From Bacillota bacterium (GTDB taxonomy: Bacteria; Bacillota; Clostridia; Tissierellales; Gottschalkiaceae), in the NCBI GenBank assembly GCA_023420895.1, contig JAEZUY010000041.1, forward strand, positions 31,142-95,141: a DNA stretch of 64,000 bases. The letters run 5' to 3'. The notes beneath the pieces were generated by a model. It saw only the letters and a list, made by a program, of their open reading frames with translations. It was not told the origin of the DNA and did not search any database. Below, in pieces: positions 17,256-26,626 of the stretch. The first letter of the stretch is position 1. Each line of letters opens with the position of its first letter. The position numbers were made by a program, and so were the translations under genes.

Positions 17256-18562
17256 TATGCCACCTCCACATACATGTAAATCTTAGTTATAGCAACCGCC
17301 GCCTGTATAGCATCTCTGACAACTACATCTTCTTTATTTTTGCCTTCTGTAACTATTGTGTCTTCTTCTCCATTGTAGTTTACTATATAACCTTCTGCTT
17401 GCATTGCTTCTCCATGTTTAGCTAGTCTATGCCAAAATAACGTTCTATTTTCTTCTATATTTTGTACTCTGCCCATAAATTCAGTTACAAATATCTTTTC
17501 TATATCCGTTATTCTCTGGTGTATGATCCTAACAATCTGGTTATTTCTAAAATCTTTTGTTAAATCTTGTGTAAAACTTCTAAAAGTATTTATATCTTCT
17601 ACCACATAAGGTTCTCTACCCCAAAAGACAAATTGTCCAAGCTCCAGCATTGTTTCTATTTCTTTCCTGCTGTAATTTGTATTAATTACATATTCTCCAT
17701 TGTAGTTTTTAGATGTTGCAGATTCTCCTGGTGTTAGTCCTGCTTGCAGGCCTGCTACCCAGTAAACCAGTGTTCCGTTTTCCTCTTCCGTTTTGTTTGC
17801 AACGGATATTACATTGTAGCTGTCTGCTTCTAAGCTTTCTCCTACTAGTTGCATATAGATGCCCTCTTCCGCCATTCTTTCTGCAAACGCCACATATAAT
17901 CTTTTAGTTGGTGCATCCGTGCCAGGATAAGCCAGAATATTATAGCTGTGCTGTTCCAATTCCGTTAGGAAGTCTGTGTGCGAAGCTGCTGTTCCATTGT
18001 CTCCCGCTGTAAGGTAAACTCCAGCCGTCTTGTGTTCTGCTGCAAGTGCTCCAGTTCCGCTAAATTCTACCCATTTGTTTTCCTTTATATCTTCTATATT
18101 GTCTGCTTCCTGTTTGTCTACAATATCTCCATCCACAATAGTTTTAATTAGATATCCTTCCGTATCTACCAATTCTTCTATTGCAACTTGTATAACGTTT
18201 CCTTTCACTCCAGCCTTTAACGCTTCTACTTTTATAGGTGCTTCCGTTCCTATTGTAGTTTTAGCTTTTACAGCATTGCCGTTAAGATTAAAGATTAATG
18301 CTGTTTTAGCATGTTTAAACAGTTCTCTAATGTTTAACATTTCTTCATCTGTGTAATTGTAGCCCAATATAGATTTATCCAGCACTATATCTCCTCTGTC
18401 TATCTCTGTTATCCCTGGATTTCCCCAATTTAGTGGCATTGCTATAGCTACTATACCTCTGCCTCCAAGTGTAGCTGTCATAGGTTTTCTACCTGACAAT
18501 TTTACATAAAAACCGGGTAACTGTTTGTTTTGTATATTAAAGCTTCCGCCTATTCTCTTCAT
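17255..18562 (-). CDS. Tail sheath protein (XkdK-like)
   Basis: This 435-residue protein begins MKRIGGSFNIQNKQLPGFYVKL and contains LGGRGIVAIAMPLNWG, AGLTPGESATSKNY and the C-terminal FRNNQIVRIIHQRITDIEKIF, all typical of the XkdK/YqbK contractile sheath. The sheath contracts to drive the tube into the cell, so the phage has a myovirus-type tail. It lies directly upstream of the tube gene. Confidence 0.95.
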   Translation of the reverse strand: MKRIGGSFNIQNKQLPGFYVKLSGRKPMTATLGGRGIVAIAMPLNWGNPGITEIDRGDIVLDKSILGYNYTDEEMLNIRELFKHAKTALIFNLNGNAVKAKTTIGTEAPIKVEALKAGVKGNVIQVAIEELVDTEGYLIKTIVDGDIVDKQEADNIEDIKENKWVEFSGTGALAAEHKTAGVYLTAGDNGTAASHTDFLTELEQHSYNILAYPGTDAPTKRLYVAFAERMAEEGIYMQLVGESLEADSYNVISVANKTEEENGTLVYWVAGLQAGLTPGESATSKNYNGEYVINTNYSRKEIETMLELGQFVFWGREPYVVEDINTFRSFTQDLTKDFRNNQIVRIIHQRITDIEKIFVTEFMGRVQNIEENRTLFWHRLAKHGEAMQAEGYIVNYNGEEDTIVTEGKNKEDVVVRDAIQAAVAITKIYMYVEVA

Positions 18563-18568
18563 ATTCTT

Positions 18569-18730
18569 TTAACAGCTCCTTTTCTTATATTCTTCTACTA
18601 ATCTTTTAGCTTGTTTTTTTGTATACTGTTTGTCTGCTTCTAGTATTACTTCCAAGAGATCTTCTTCTCCACCGCAAAACAATATACTTCTTTTAAGCTG
18701 TTCTTTTGTAAACTTGCGTTTATCTTCCAT
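18569..18730 (-). CDS. YqzN/YkzM-like small protein
   Basis: This 53-residue protein has KFTKEQLKRSILFCGGEEDLLEVIL and YTKKQAKRLVEEYKK. A similar short gene (yqzN in skin, ykzM in PBSX) lies at the same place between the tail terminator and sheath genes. The function is unknown. It overlaps the upstream gene by 11 bp. Confidence 0.75.
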   Translation of the reverse strand: MEDKRKFTKEQLKRSILFCGGEEDLLEVILEADKQYTKKQAKRLVEEYKKRSC

Positions 18731-19241
18731 ATTTAATCTTCCTTATAACTTTTGTTTTATGTATGGTTTCTGCATCCATATCTTCCATATTCTCTGTCTC
18801 TTCCAGAACAACATCCTCCACATATAAATCCTCTTCTATAAAAGCGTTATCCATATTTGTAACGTCTTCTCTTTCTTCCAGTTTTCCGTAATATGTGTAA
18901 CTTGCAAATATATTAAGATCTATTCCTTCTACTGCATAGACTTTTCTTAAAGTGTTAGCATTTAATTTTTGTTTGCCTATGTTTATGGTTTTTAATAAAT
19001 CTAACAGTGTCTGTTCCATTTCCAATAGTTCTTTTCTGCTTTTATTGCTGTTTATATAACTAATATTGTAGTTAGCGGTTAAATTAACAGAATTTCCAAT
19101 TTCTCTTCCTAAGTCTACATCTAGCTCTCTAACAACAAAGCAAGGTTCTTTTAAATTTTGGTTTATTTTACTTCCAGTGGCTTTAGTATTTGGATACTGG
19201 TTTTTTAGTATTTTAATTATATGTCCTACTATATCTACCAT
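18720..19241 (-). CDS. Tail terminator-like protein (YqbJ/XkdJ position)
   Basis: This 173-residue protein begins MVDIVGHIIKILKNQYPNTKATGSKINQNLKEPCFVV, a pattern seen in tail-completion proteins of Firmicute myoviruses. The C-terminal third is very acidic with repeated Glu/Asp before a basic end. In PBSX-like phages this position caps the tail tube before joining to the head. The call uses synteny plus a weak sequence pattern. Confidence 0.75.
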   Translation of the reverse strand: MVDIVGHIIKILKNQYPNTKATGSKINQNLKEPCFVVRELDVDLGREIGNSVNLTANYNISYINSNKSRKELLEMEQTLLDLLKTINIGKQKLNANTLRKVYAVEGIDLNIFASYTYYGKLEEREDVTNMDNAFIEEDLYVEDVVLEETENMEDMDAETIHKTKVIRKIKYGR

Positions 19242-19246
19242 TTTTA

Positions 19247-19645
19247 TTACCTCAATATTTTTAATTCTTCCATATTAAGCAGTACAAGACCTAGCATATT
19301 GCCTTCAATAAATTCTACAGACTGGGTAGCTATATAGTTCCCCCAGTAATATCCATGGAAGTTCCCAAACCTGTCTTTTATTTTATGTCCCCATTCCAGC
19401 CAGTGTGCATACTCACAATTTGTACTTACCATATAGTGCGCCGTGTTTTCTCTATCCACTTGCCAACTTTTCCTATAGACACCAGTATCCACTAAATGCG
19501 CAGCGTTTATCCTGTCTACTATATCTATCCTTGTAAGATGCGCCGCTTCTTTTGTAACTTTTTCCATTAGCACATCTTTTCTGGTCTCCAATTGTTTTAT
19601 AGCGCCTTTTAATCCGTTTAAATCCTTAAACTCTATATTAAACAT
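19247..19645 (-). CDS. HK97 gp10-like head-tail protein (YqbI/XkdI position)
   Basis: This 132-residue protein has KDLNGLKGAIKQLETRKDVLMEKVTKEAAHLTRIDIVDRINAAHLVDTGVYRKSW, matching the HK97 gp10 family opening and its DTGxYRKSW motif, and CEYAHWLEWGHKI. The family helps join head and tail. It overlaps the upstream gene by 8 bp. Confidence 0.88.
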   Translation of the reverse strand: MFNIEFKDLNGLKGAIKQLETRKDVLMEKVTKEAAHLTRIDIVDRINAAHLVDTGVYRKSWQVDRENTAHYMVSTNCEYAHWLEWGHKIKDRFGNFHGYYWGNYIATQSVEFIEGNMLGLVLLNMEELKILR

Positions 19646-20009
19646 GTTCTATAATTTCCTCCACAGCATACTCTATGTGCGTTCTGTATTTTCTGCCCCT
19701 TTGCGCGTTGTTAAGCGTATATTTAGTGCTGTGTTGTATTAGCTCTATAGTTGCGCCTTCCGGAATGTCTATTTCTGGTCTGCAGTAAACTACTAAATCT
19801 TGTTCTGTCCTGTTGTGCGTATCCTTTAAAATAAAGTTCCCACTTTTAAAACCAAGTCTGCACTTTTCTCCCGTCAATATCTGCCGTTTTATTTGGATGT
19901 CTTCTCCGTTTGAATCTGTAACCCATTCTTCTATAAAAACATCCATTCTGCCCAAATACGTTTCATCCAAATATTTTTTTACTTCTTCTACCGTTCTGTC
20001 TTTTAACAC
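19638..20009 (-). CDS. Minor capsid / head-tail joining protein (YqbH/XkdH position)
   Basis: The protein has about 123 residues. Start choice: two GTG codons lie at 20018 and 20009. The GAGGTGG ribosome site covers the first, so the second (MLKDRTVEEV) is the likely start. Sequence such as KRQILTGEKCRLGFKS and IELIQHSTKYTLNNAQRGRKYRTHIEYAV fits the small beta-rich stopper protein in skin-type phages, which seals the head after packaging. Function is inferred from position. Confidence 0.75.
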   Translation of the reverse strand: MLKDRTVEEVKKYLDETYLGRMDVFIEEWVTDSNGEDIQIKRQILTGEKCRLGFKSGNFILKDTHNRTEQDLVVYCRPEIDIPEGATIELIQHSTKYTLNNAQRGRKYRTHIEYAVEEIIEHV

Positions 20010-20011
20010 AG

Positions 20012-20410
20012 CTACCACCTCAATTTTCTATAGACATTTAAAATGGTGTGGTCTGCTTCCATAAGCTTATCCGCAAACATCTGCAGTTTTTCTACTGCAC
20101 TCATATTCGCTACCGTTTTGTTGCTTGTGTCAAATTCTATAGACATATCACCTAAGCTTAATTTGGTTGCGTTTACCATTTTGTCTATATCCGCATTTGT
20201 TGCAAAGTCCGGCTCTGTTGCAATTCTTAGCGTTAAGTATCTGCCTAGAACTTGTTTTATAATGTATCTGTTTAAGCCCTCCGGGAGATCTGTTCTATTT
20301 AACCTTGCTTTTGTTTCTCTTTTTACATCTCTTAATATTATTTCTAATAAGTTAGATGTAGGCGCTTCTAAACCCATTTCTATTATTAGTGCATTTATTT
20401 TATCTAGCAT
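20012..20410 (-). CDS. Head-tail connector protein (YqbG-like)
   Basis: This 132-residue, mostly helical protein has DVKRETKARLNRTDLPEGLNRYIIKQVLGRYL, the pattern of YqbG-like connector/adaptor proteins that bind below the portal. It overlaps the YqbF-like gene upstream by one base. Confidence 0.8.
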   Translation of the reverse strand: MLDKINALIIEMGLEAPTSNLLEIILRDVKRETKARLNRTDLPEGLNRYIIKQVLGRYLTLRIATEPDFATNADIDKMVNATKLSLGDMSIEFDTSNKTVANMSAVEKLQMFADKLMEADHTILNVYRKLRW

Positions 20411-20616
20411 TATTTTTCTTCTTTCTTTGCTGTTTTAGTTGCAGTTGTTTTAGCTGCAGCTGTTTTTTTAGGTTCTTTAGTTTCTTCTACTTTATATCCA
20501 GCGTTTTTAAACCAGCTAACTAAATTCTTATTGTCCGTTGTGCCAACTCCATCCACAAACAGCACACCGCTAGATGTGCCGTTGTAGTTGGAATTAGGTG
20601 CTATAATTTTAAACAT
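20410..20616 (-). CDS. YqbF-like small phage protein
   Basis: This 68-residue protein has a globular first half (VLFVDGVGTTDNKNLVSWFKNAGYKVEE) and a low-complexity tail of Lys, Ala and Thr. The first half resembles the N-terminus of YqbF in skin, at the same position after the capsid gene. The role is unknown; a capsid accessory is possible. Confidence 0.7.
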   Translation of the reverse strand: MFKIIAPNSNYNGTSSGVLFVDGVGTTDNKNLVSWFKNAGYKVEETKEPKKTAAAKTTATKTAKKEEK

Positions 20617-20631
20617 TCTATCACCTTTTTT

Positions 20632-21615
20632 TTATTTTATTTTTATGTTTCTAAGCACTCCCGCTCCTCTAGTATTTTTAAGAACAGGTGTAGCTACAAA
20701 CTCTACCTCTCCTCTTTTTACGGCTCCAGGCTGAGTAAAATCTGGTAGATATGTCTTAATCATTTTGTCTCCGCTTATAGACGCTCCATGGAACGCATCC
20801 AGCCCGAATCTAACTGCATATATATCTGTTAGTCCTGTCTGTGCTGTTGATACTGTTCTGTCCTCTGTTTTTATAACTGAATCAGTTGAAGAAACACCTG
20901 CATAAAATCCAAGATCTACAAGTGGTATACTTCCAAAGTTATCTACAGGTCTGCCGAAAGCATCCTCTGACTGTGAATAATATCCAGTTATTTTAGCCAG
21001 AGTGTTTAGCTTAACTTTTAGTTTATTATTAACAAGCAGTGCATCTGCTCTTCCGTCCAACTCTCCTAACATGCTATCTATAGCTTCTATAAGTACGTAT
21101 TTTTCTGCTTCCAGTTTTTCCATTGTAGAAATGTCCAGTACAGAATCTCCGTTCAGCTCTGTTATAGAATTTTTAAGTGCTTTGTTAAGTCCGTCAAAGC
21201 CGTGCTCCTGTACCGCTGTATCCCCGTTTATAACGTGGTAATGGAAGTGGTTAGTTGCAGCTTTTATTTTCTCTCCCATCTGGAAAGCTACTTCATCTAT
21301 GGACTTCGAGGATGACTGCGCTAACACTCTGTCTATTGCAAAGCTTCCTCCAAATACAGCAAGTCTAGCAGTAAGTAGCTTTCTAACTGCGTGCTGGTCT
21401 TGGTATTCTGTGTTTATCTCTCTAAATTCTGCGCTTGCTGGTGTTTCCAGTCTTTGGTATCCGTAAACTAAAGTAGATCCCGCTGTTCCTGGAGATACGG
21501 AATCGTCAAAAGTCATCTTATCCAGTAATACGGATTTTCTTCTAAATTCATCTATAACTTGCTGTGTCACCTTGTCGGCCATTCCGATTTTGGCTTGTTC
21601 TAGTGTTATTGCCAT
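20632..21615 (-). CDS. Major capsid protein
   Basis: This 327-residue protein contains VTQQVIDEFRRKSVLLDKMTFDD, GSTLVYGYQRLETPASAEFREIN, and a C-terminal FVATPVLKNTRGAGVLRNIKI, as in the capsid proteins of skin-type phages (YqbE, HK97 fold). It is preceded by the scaffold gene and followed by connectors, as expected. No N-terminal delta domain is obvious; scaffolding is provided by the separate upstream gene. Confidence 0.9.
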   Translation of the reverse strand: MAITLEQAKIGMADKVTQQVIDEFRRKSVLLDKMTFDDSVSPGTAGSTLVYGYQRLETPASAEFREINTEYQDQHAVRKLLTARLAVFGGSFAIDRVLAQSSSKSIDEVAFQMGEKIKAATNHFHYHVINGDTAVQEHGFDGLNKALKNSITELNGDSVLDISTMEKLEAEKYVLIEAIDSMLGELDGRADALLVNNKLKVKLNTLAKITGYYSQSEDAFGRPVDNFGSIPLVDLGFYAGVSSTDSVIKTEDRTVSTAQTGLTDIYAVRFGLDAFHGASISGDKMIKTYLPDFTQPGAVKRGEVEFVATPVLKNTRGAGVLRNIKIK

Positions 21616-21628
21616 AACTTATCTCTCC

Positions 21629-22153
21629 TTAATTGTCTTTTAACTGTAGCGCTAGTGCATCTCTTATGCTGTTTACTTCCTCGTCCGCATTTGGTTTTCC
21701 GGAAGAACCGCCCAGATTGTGCGTGTCTAGTGCTTCTTTCTTTTTAAATAAAAAAGGTTTAGACTTTTTAAGGTCTTCCATTTGCTCATCCAATCCTTCA
21801 ATTTTGTTGTCTTCTATTTTTAGTGTTTCTTTGTTTAAGAGCTTTTCTATCGTTTCTATATCCTGCACATAATATTCAGCTAACTTCTGTTCTATTAGCC
21901 TATTGTTGGTCATTTCTTTTATTGTATTCTGTGCAGTTTCTAACTCTTTTTGAAGGTCTGCATTAGACTTCTGGATACCTTCTATATCTATTTCTCTGTT
22001 TTTATCTATGGCAGATTGTTTGTCTGCAATTTCTTCTTTAAGATCTTCTATATCTGTTTTGTATTTCTCTACGCGGTTTCCATATTCAGACATTATTTTA
22101 TCTATAACTTCTTTATCTTCTATTCCTAAATTCTTAAGAAAATCTCTTTTCAT
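21629..22153 (-). CDS. Capsid scaffolding protein (YqbD/GP20-like)
   Basis: The start is set at ATG 22153 (MKRDFLKNLGIEDKEVI) because AAAGGAG lies just before it; reading further upstream would enter a non-coding hairpin element. The 174-residue protein begins as phage minor structural GP20 proteins do and has a long coiled coil (about residues 25-85, rich in Glu/Lys/Ile). It ends in an acidic domain. Scaffolds of this type fill the procapsid and then leave. It lies just before the capsid gene. Confidence 0.88.
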   Translation of the reverse strand: MKRDFLKNLGIEDKEVIDKIMSEYGNRVEKYKTDIEDLKEEIADKQSAIDKNREIDIEGIQKSNADLQKELETAQNTIKEMTNNRLIEQKLAEYYVQDIETIEKLLNKETLKIEDNKIEGLDEQMEDLKKSKPFLFKKKEALDTHNLGGSSGKPNADEEVNSIRDALALQLKDN

Positions 22154-22205
22154 TTTTTTATCTCCTTTCTTTACGCTTTTATACGTGGTCGCTTCACCTG
22201 TTTTT

Positions 22206-22248
22206 AGGCATAAAAAATAGACCTTTTTACGTCTTGTCCAGGACAAAA
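22206..22248 (-). terminator. Weak terminator-like element before scaffold gene; copy 2 of a recurrent element
   Basis: The plus-strand AGGCATAAAAAATAGAC differs slightly from the exact 16-mer shared by 4021 and 27150. On the minus strand an AGAC/GTCT stem is followed by ATTTTTTATGCCT, and a second small hairpin TTGTC/GACAA lies just upstream. It fills the 95-bp gap between the unknown structural gene and the scaffold gene, and may tune the level of capsid transcripts. Confidence 0.5.
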
Positions 22249-22923
22249 TTATTTAATTAAACTTGGTGTTATATTAAATTTTGCTTTTATGTTTTCTTCT
22301 CTTTCTATATCCATATTTGTAGAATCTGCTTCCAGGCTGTAAGTAAAATAATACACATTGTTATTTGCATCTCTTATCTTTTCTGCCTTATAATCCCAAA
22401 ATGGAGCTACTAACCCTCTTAAATCTTTTGGAATGTCCTCTTTGTAATATGCACTAAAAACTGGAGCGTAATATTCTCCATTTTTATCTGTTATAGTGTT
22501 TACAACAACTCCAGCAAATAGATAATAGTCTTTTAATTTTAAAAGCGCAACCGAATTTGAAAATGAAGTATGCCCTTGAAACGGTTCCGTAAACGTTGTT
22601 CCATCTTCTTTTACTGCATTTTTGTTGAATACACTTTCTTTTGTCGTTATTGTTCTGCTAGATATTTCTGTTTTTGTTGTCAAATCCCATACAGATTCAA
22701 TTGTTCTGTTGTTACCTCTAGCGTGAACAATCAGTCTTCCGCTTGCATCTATTTCTTTTATACAAATGTACCCATATCGTGAAACTGGGTACTGTCTGTC
22801 AACTTCTCTCCAAGTATCTTTTACATCAATATCTTCTTTTCCCACATCTATTATTCCAACTGCCCTAAGTTTTATAGGTGTTGTTTTAACTCCACCTGTA
22901 TTTACTTTTCCAAATGCCACCAT
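22249..22923 (-). CDS. Phage protein of unknown function in the head module
   Basis: This 224-residue protein was not recognised. It is probably beta-rich, with motifs VSRYGYICIKEIDASGRLIVHARGN and KDYYLFAGVVVNTIT and a charged C-terminus. It lies between the MuF-like protein and scaffold. Its size and location would suit a minor head or decoration protein. Codon usage looks like its neighbours. Confidence 0.7.
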   Translation of the reverse strand: MVAFGKVNTGGVKTTPIKLRAVGIIDVGKEDIDVKDTWREVDRQYPVSRYGYICIKEIDASGRLIVHARGNNRTIESVWDLTTKTEISSRTITTKESVFNKNAVKEDGTTFTEPFQGHTSFSNSVALLKLKDYYLFAGVVVNTITDKNGEYYAPVFSAYYKEDIPKDLRGLVAPFWDYKAEKIRDANNNVYYFTYSLEADSTNMDIEREENIKAKFNITPSLIK

Positions 22924-22944
22924 ATTTCCTCCTCCTAGCTATAT

Positions 22945-23943
22945 CTAGCCACCTTCTTTAAATATTTTCTTCGCTCTCTTTGTTGCTTCTATTAATTCTT
23001 TTTTTGTTCTTAAAACCGGAACTGTTGTCGTTCTACAGTGCGGATGGAACGGCGGATAGTTTACTCCAGTCTTTTTATCTTTTAAATAGAACACCTTCCC
23101 GTTCATTTCTCTGCAGATTTCAGAGGTTCGGTTATCTATATAGGCTACTATCTTGTATTTCTCTATTCCATGCTCTTTATAGCCGTCATATGTGGCGCTA
23201 GATAAAATATTAGACATTTCCGTATTGGCTAATCTATATGCTGCGGATTCTGCCGTATTTAGCTTTTTAGCTAGCCTCTTTCCTGTCTTTCTAGGATTCT
23301 CTCCAAGCATTAGGGATCTAGACAACTCTAAATGCAGTTCTTTAACTACTTTTTCTTTATTGCTCCAAATTCTGGAGGAGAAAGCTCTTCCGTCTGGAGC
23401 CCAAGGTCTGTAAATTGCTTTTTTAACTACCTTACTGCTTAACTTTTGCATATGCTTATAGTCTTTAAGGTTTATTACGTTAAGCTCTCTGTTAACTTCT
23501 CTAAAGATTGTTCTATATTCCTTTTCCAGCAACTTTTCTGTATCTAGAAAAAACTGTCCGTAAAGTTTGTTAATTTCCGCAACTATCTGCAGTTCTAAAG
23601 CCTGTAGACGGCTTATATTGTACATATCCAGTACGTCTTCCATCTTTTTTAGCTGTCTTCCGCCGTCTGCACTTAATGCTTTATAGTTGGTATTTAAAAA
23701 CTCTTCCCAATTAACTTTAAACGCTTCCAGTTCTTTTTTATTCAGTTTTTTTTTAATGCCCGGCATTCCTGTTCCGTGTCTTTCTGCCATCTCACTTAAA
23801 TAAAAGAATATTTGTTTATCTATATCCATCTGCGTTTCATAAAACAATTTTTCCAGAAACTTTAAATACTCTTTTGTTCTATTGTAGTTTTGCGCAGCTC
23901 TTTCTGTTGCTCTGTTAGCCCAGTAGTCATTCAGTAGCTTCAT
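22945..23943 (-). CDS. Minor head protein, Mu F-like (YqbB/SPP1 gp7 family)
   Basis: This 332-residue protein has a long helical N-terminal half and a C-terminal phage Mu F-like motif (about 255-315): VAYIDNRTSEICREMNGKVF, then YPPFHPHCRTTTVPV. Relatives bind the portal and enter the capsid, and some are ejected with DNA. It overlaps the portal gene by 17 bp. No fused toxin domain is present. Confidence 0.92.
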   Translation of the reverse strand: MKLLNDYWANRATERAAQNYNRTKEYLKFLEKLFYETQMDIDKQIFFYLSEMAERHGTGMPGIKKKLNKKELEAFKVNWEEFLNTNYKALSADGGRQLKKMEDVLDMYNISRLQALELQIVAEINKLYGQFFLDTEKLLEKEYRTIFREVNRELNVINLKDYKHMQKLSSKVVKKAIYRPWAPDGRAFSSRIWSNKEKVVKELHLELSRSLMLGENPRKTGKRLAKKLNTAESAAYRLANTEMSNILSSATYDGYKEHGIEKYKIVAYIDNRTSEICREMNGKVFYLKDKKTGVNYPPFHPHCRTTTVPVLRTKKELIEATKRAKKIFKEGG

Positions 23944-25333
23944 TTTTCTCTTCCATTCTTTTTAATTCTCCAAAACCGTATCCAGCCATGGATTCTATCT
24001 CTTTTTCTCTTTCTTCTTCTAGCTGTTCCATTTCTATTTCCACATTATTTACAAACGGATGCTGTCTTAAAAGAGTTTGGTTACTTACTAGACCTACGCT
24101 TTTAACTACATTATCTATCTCTTCACTCTCATTTATCATTATATTTCTTTTAAATTCTATTTCTATTTCTTCTGTATCTTCACTAAGTCCATTGGCTGTC
24201 TTTATAAAATACTGCATGTACTCAAAGCTTGCTTGAAACTCTAATTCTAAAGAGTTTGCATCCAGTTCTATATCCGTATACATACTTTTTATGTTTATCA
24301 TGTTTGGAGCATGTCCACTTCTTTGTTGCTTGGCATCTAATCCTTTGCCAGCCTCTATTAATTTCTCTTTTAGCATATCTAATATAACTTTATATGTTTC
24401 TGCATTTATGTCTACTTCTAAGGTTTTAAGGTCTCCATCTCCGCCAACGTCAGATCTAACTTTTACAGCTCCATAAGTTGCGAGATTCTGTCTAAATTCT
24501 CCTAAATCTTGCCCGTCATAATTTTTAATCACCATTATGCTAGACCTAGGATCTTCTAAGAGCATGTCTGCATAATTGCTTATTAGTACATTTATTGTAT
24601 CTTGAAGACTTTTAACAGAATCTAACAGCTTTTCTTCATTTTTTTGTTTGAAATATATAAAGGGCAGCTTGCCCCAGCTGTAAGAGTTTCCATCTATATT
24701 TGCATAGCTCAAAACACGTTCTTCAATCTCTTTTGTCCTCTTGTTTTTTTCTTTATAGATTACTATTCTATCTTCTAAGTAAAGCTCTACATATTCTTCC
24801 TGTGCTGTTCTATTGCTGTCAAATTTATCTACTGTCCGTATTCTTATAATTCCGTAGAGTTTATCTCTGTTGTTATCTGTCCAAATTGGAATTATTTCTT
24901 CTGGATCTACTCTTTTAACTTTAAGTTTACCTTCTTTTAAATAGCAGTACAGCCAACCTATTCCATAGTTTAATGTATCTATTGCAACTGTATTTAAAGT
25001 TCTTAAAAATCTTCTATTTATAAATTTTTTTACAATCTCAGCATATTTTTCATTCTCATCAGAATTGACTGTTGGAAGTCTAGATAATATATAGTTTATC
25101 TTTTGATCTACTAGTCGTTTATATTGATTATCTATGATTTTATTGTTAGGAAGGTTGTGAAGTTCTACAAGTATACCGTCTTCGCCAACTGCCAATCTTT
25201 TTTTTTCTAAAATAGCGTGTTTATTGTGATAATAATCGTTTCCTATTTTAAATTCTTTCAGGTTACTTTTAAAGTCTTCTACCTTCTTAAATACAAAGGT
25301 TTTAAGCTCTTCATTGTTCAATGTTTCAATCAA
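23927..25333 (-). CDS. Portal protein (SPP1 gp6/YqbA family)
   Basis: This 468-residue protein has QYKRLVDQKINYILSRLPTV, INRRFLRTLNTVAIDTLNYGIGWLYCYL-type stretches, RVDPEEIIPIW and YADMLLEDPRSSIMVIKNYDG, the classic SPP1-family portal motifs. It forms the ring through which DNA enters and leaves and docks the terminase. It is followed by the overlapping MuF gene. It ends in a Glu/Arg-rich helix. Confidence 0.94.
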   Translation of the reverse strand: MIETLNNEELKTFVFKKVEDFKSNLKEFKIGNDYYHNKHAILEKKRLAVGEDGILVELHNLPNNKIIDNQYKRLVDQKINYILSRLPTVNSDENEKYAEIVKKFINRRFLRTLNTVAIDTLNYGIGWLYCYLKEGKLKVKRVDPEEIIPIWTDNNRDKLYGIIRIRTVDKFDSNRTAQEEYVELYLEDRIVIYKEKNKRTKEIEERVLSYANIDGNSYSWGKLPFIYFKQKNEEKLLDSVKSLQDTINVLISNYADMLLEDPRSSIMVIKNYDGQDLGEFRQNLATYGAVKVRSDVGGDGDLKTLEVDINAETYKVILDMLKEKLIEAGKGLDAKQQRSGHAPNMINIKSMYTDIELDANSLELEFQASFEYMQYFIKTANGLSEDTEEIEIEFKRNIMINESEEIDNVVKSVGLVSNQTLLRQHPFVNNVEIEMEQLEEEREKEIESMAGYGFGELKRMEEKNEATE

Positions 25334-25351
25334 TATATCACCTCTTTTCTG

Positions 25352-26626
25352 CTAGTTAAAGCTGAATCCTGCATTTGACATGTCTCTTTCGAGTGCATAC
25401 CTAATGCTGTCAATTGTATGATTGTTCTTGTCTTCTAGTTTGTTTGTCGGCTCTCCAAATCTATCGAGCTTATAGTCTATTGTTTCAAATTCCTTAGCTG
25501 TATTAGGGCATCTATAAGGATCTATAATTATTTCTTCTAAGTCATTCAGCCACTTTTCTCCGTGTTCTACTGAACCTGGACCTTTTCTAGCGGCCCATAA
25601 ATTACTGATTCCATAATCTCTAAGTTCATTTATACTCTTAGGCTCTGCCGAATCTGCTATTTTTAATACATAGCTTTCATTCATCTGTAACTGTTTCATC
25701 AGCTCAGATAATTTCCTATTGCTTAGTTGAACCTTATATATCTCCTTATATACATATATTCGTCTTCTTGTTTTGTCATAGTGAAGCTGAATTGCAGCCG
25801 CTGGATCTACAGCATACCCCCAGTCAATTCCTATTCTTAAATTATCAAATGACTGTATCTCCTCATCCGATATTTTTCTTATATTAAGGTTAGAAAAAGG
25901 AACTACTCCTGATCCTATAGGCTTTCCTAAATATTCCCAGTCATACTTTTGAGGATTAATCTTTTTAACATGTTCAGCTTCTTCTATAAAAGTTTTAGAA
26001 ATATAAGGATTATCCAGAAAGGTAGTGTGAAATATATGTGTGTTTTCTGGAATTAAAGATGATTCATACTTTTTATTTACCCAGGACTGTTTTCTTTTAG
26101 GAGGATTGTAGCTGTAATAGAAGGAATATTTAAGGTTAGATGGAAGCTCCGCCCTTAATATAGAATTCTCTATCATACTTACATCTTCCTCCTGCTTGAA
26201 TTCTGCCAGCTCCTCTATCCATAAGTGAGTGATAGGATACTTAGACATTTTTATAGATTTTATTTTAGCAGGATTATCCGCGCCACGGAAGATCACTGTA
26301 TTTCCTCTAGGTGTATAAGTTATTTTAAGAGGATTTACATTAAACTTAAAAAATCTATTTAAATCCATAAGATTTATAACATCTTTTATCTGCTCAAAAC
26401 AACTTTCTTGTAGCGTATTACCTACTTTCCTAACACATAGAATAGTTATAGGATACTTTATAAGCTCTAAAACCAACTTTATAGCTATGTGAGTAGATTT
26501 AGCAGATCCTCTGCCACCCTTTAGTACATATTTTAAGTACTTATCTTCTTTAGTAGCCTTATACCATTTTTTATAGCTTGGTGCTATTATATCGCTCAAT
26601 TTAACCTGTTCTTTATTCGATATCAT
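25352..26626 (-). CDS. Terminase large subunit
   Basis: This 424-residue packaging motor has Walker A GGRGSAKST (about residue 37), a Walker B-like ITHLWIEELAEF with catalytic Glu, and the nuclease domain beginning IGIDWGYAVDPAA (first Asp) with a further conserved IADSAEP (Asp). This matches YqaT/PBSX-type terminases. It overlaps the small subunit by about 14 bp and precedes the portal gene. Confidence 0.96.
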   Translation of the reverse strand: MISNKEQVKLSDIIAPSYKKWYKATKEDKYLKYVLKGGRGSAKSTHIAIKLVLELIKYPITILCVRKVGNTLQESCFEQIKDVINLMDLNRFFKFNVNPLKITYTPRGNTVIFRGADNPAKIKSIKMSKYPITHLWIEELAEFKQEEDVSMIENSILRAELPSNLKYSFYYSYNPPKRKQSWVNKKYESSLIPENTHIFHTTFLDNPYISKTFIEEAEHVKKINPQKYDWEYLGKPIGSGVVPFSNLNIRKISDEEIQSFDNLRIGIDWGYAVDPAAAIQLHYDKTRRRIYVYKEIYKVQLSNRKLSELMKQLQMNESYVLKIADSAEPKSINELRDYGISNLWAARKGPGSVEHGEKWLNDLEEIIIDPYRCPNTAKEFETIDYKLDRFGEPTNKLEDKNNHTIDSIRYALERDMSNAGFSFN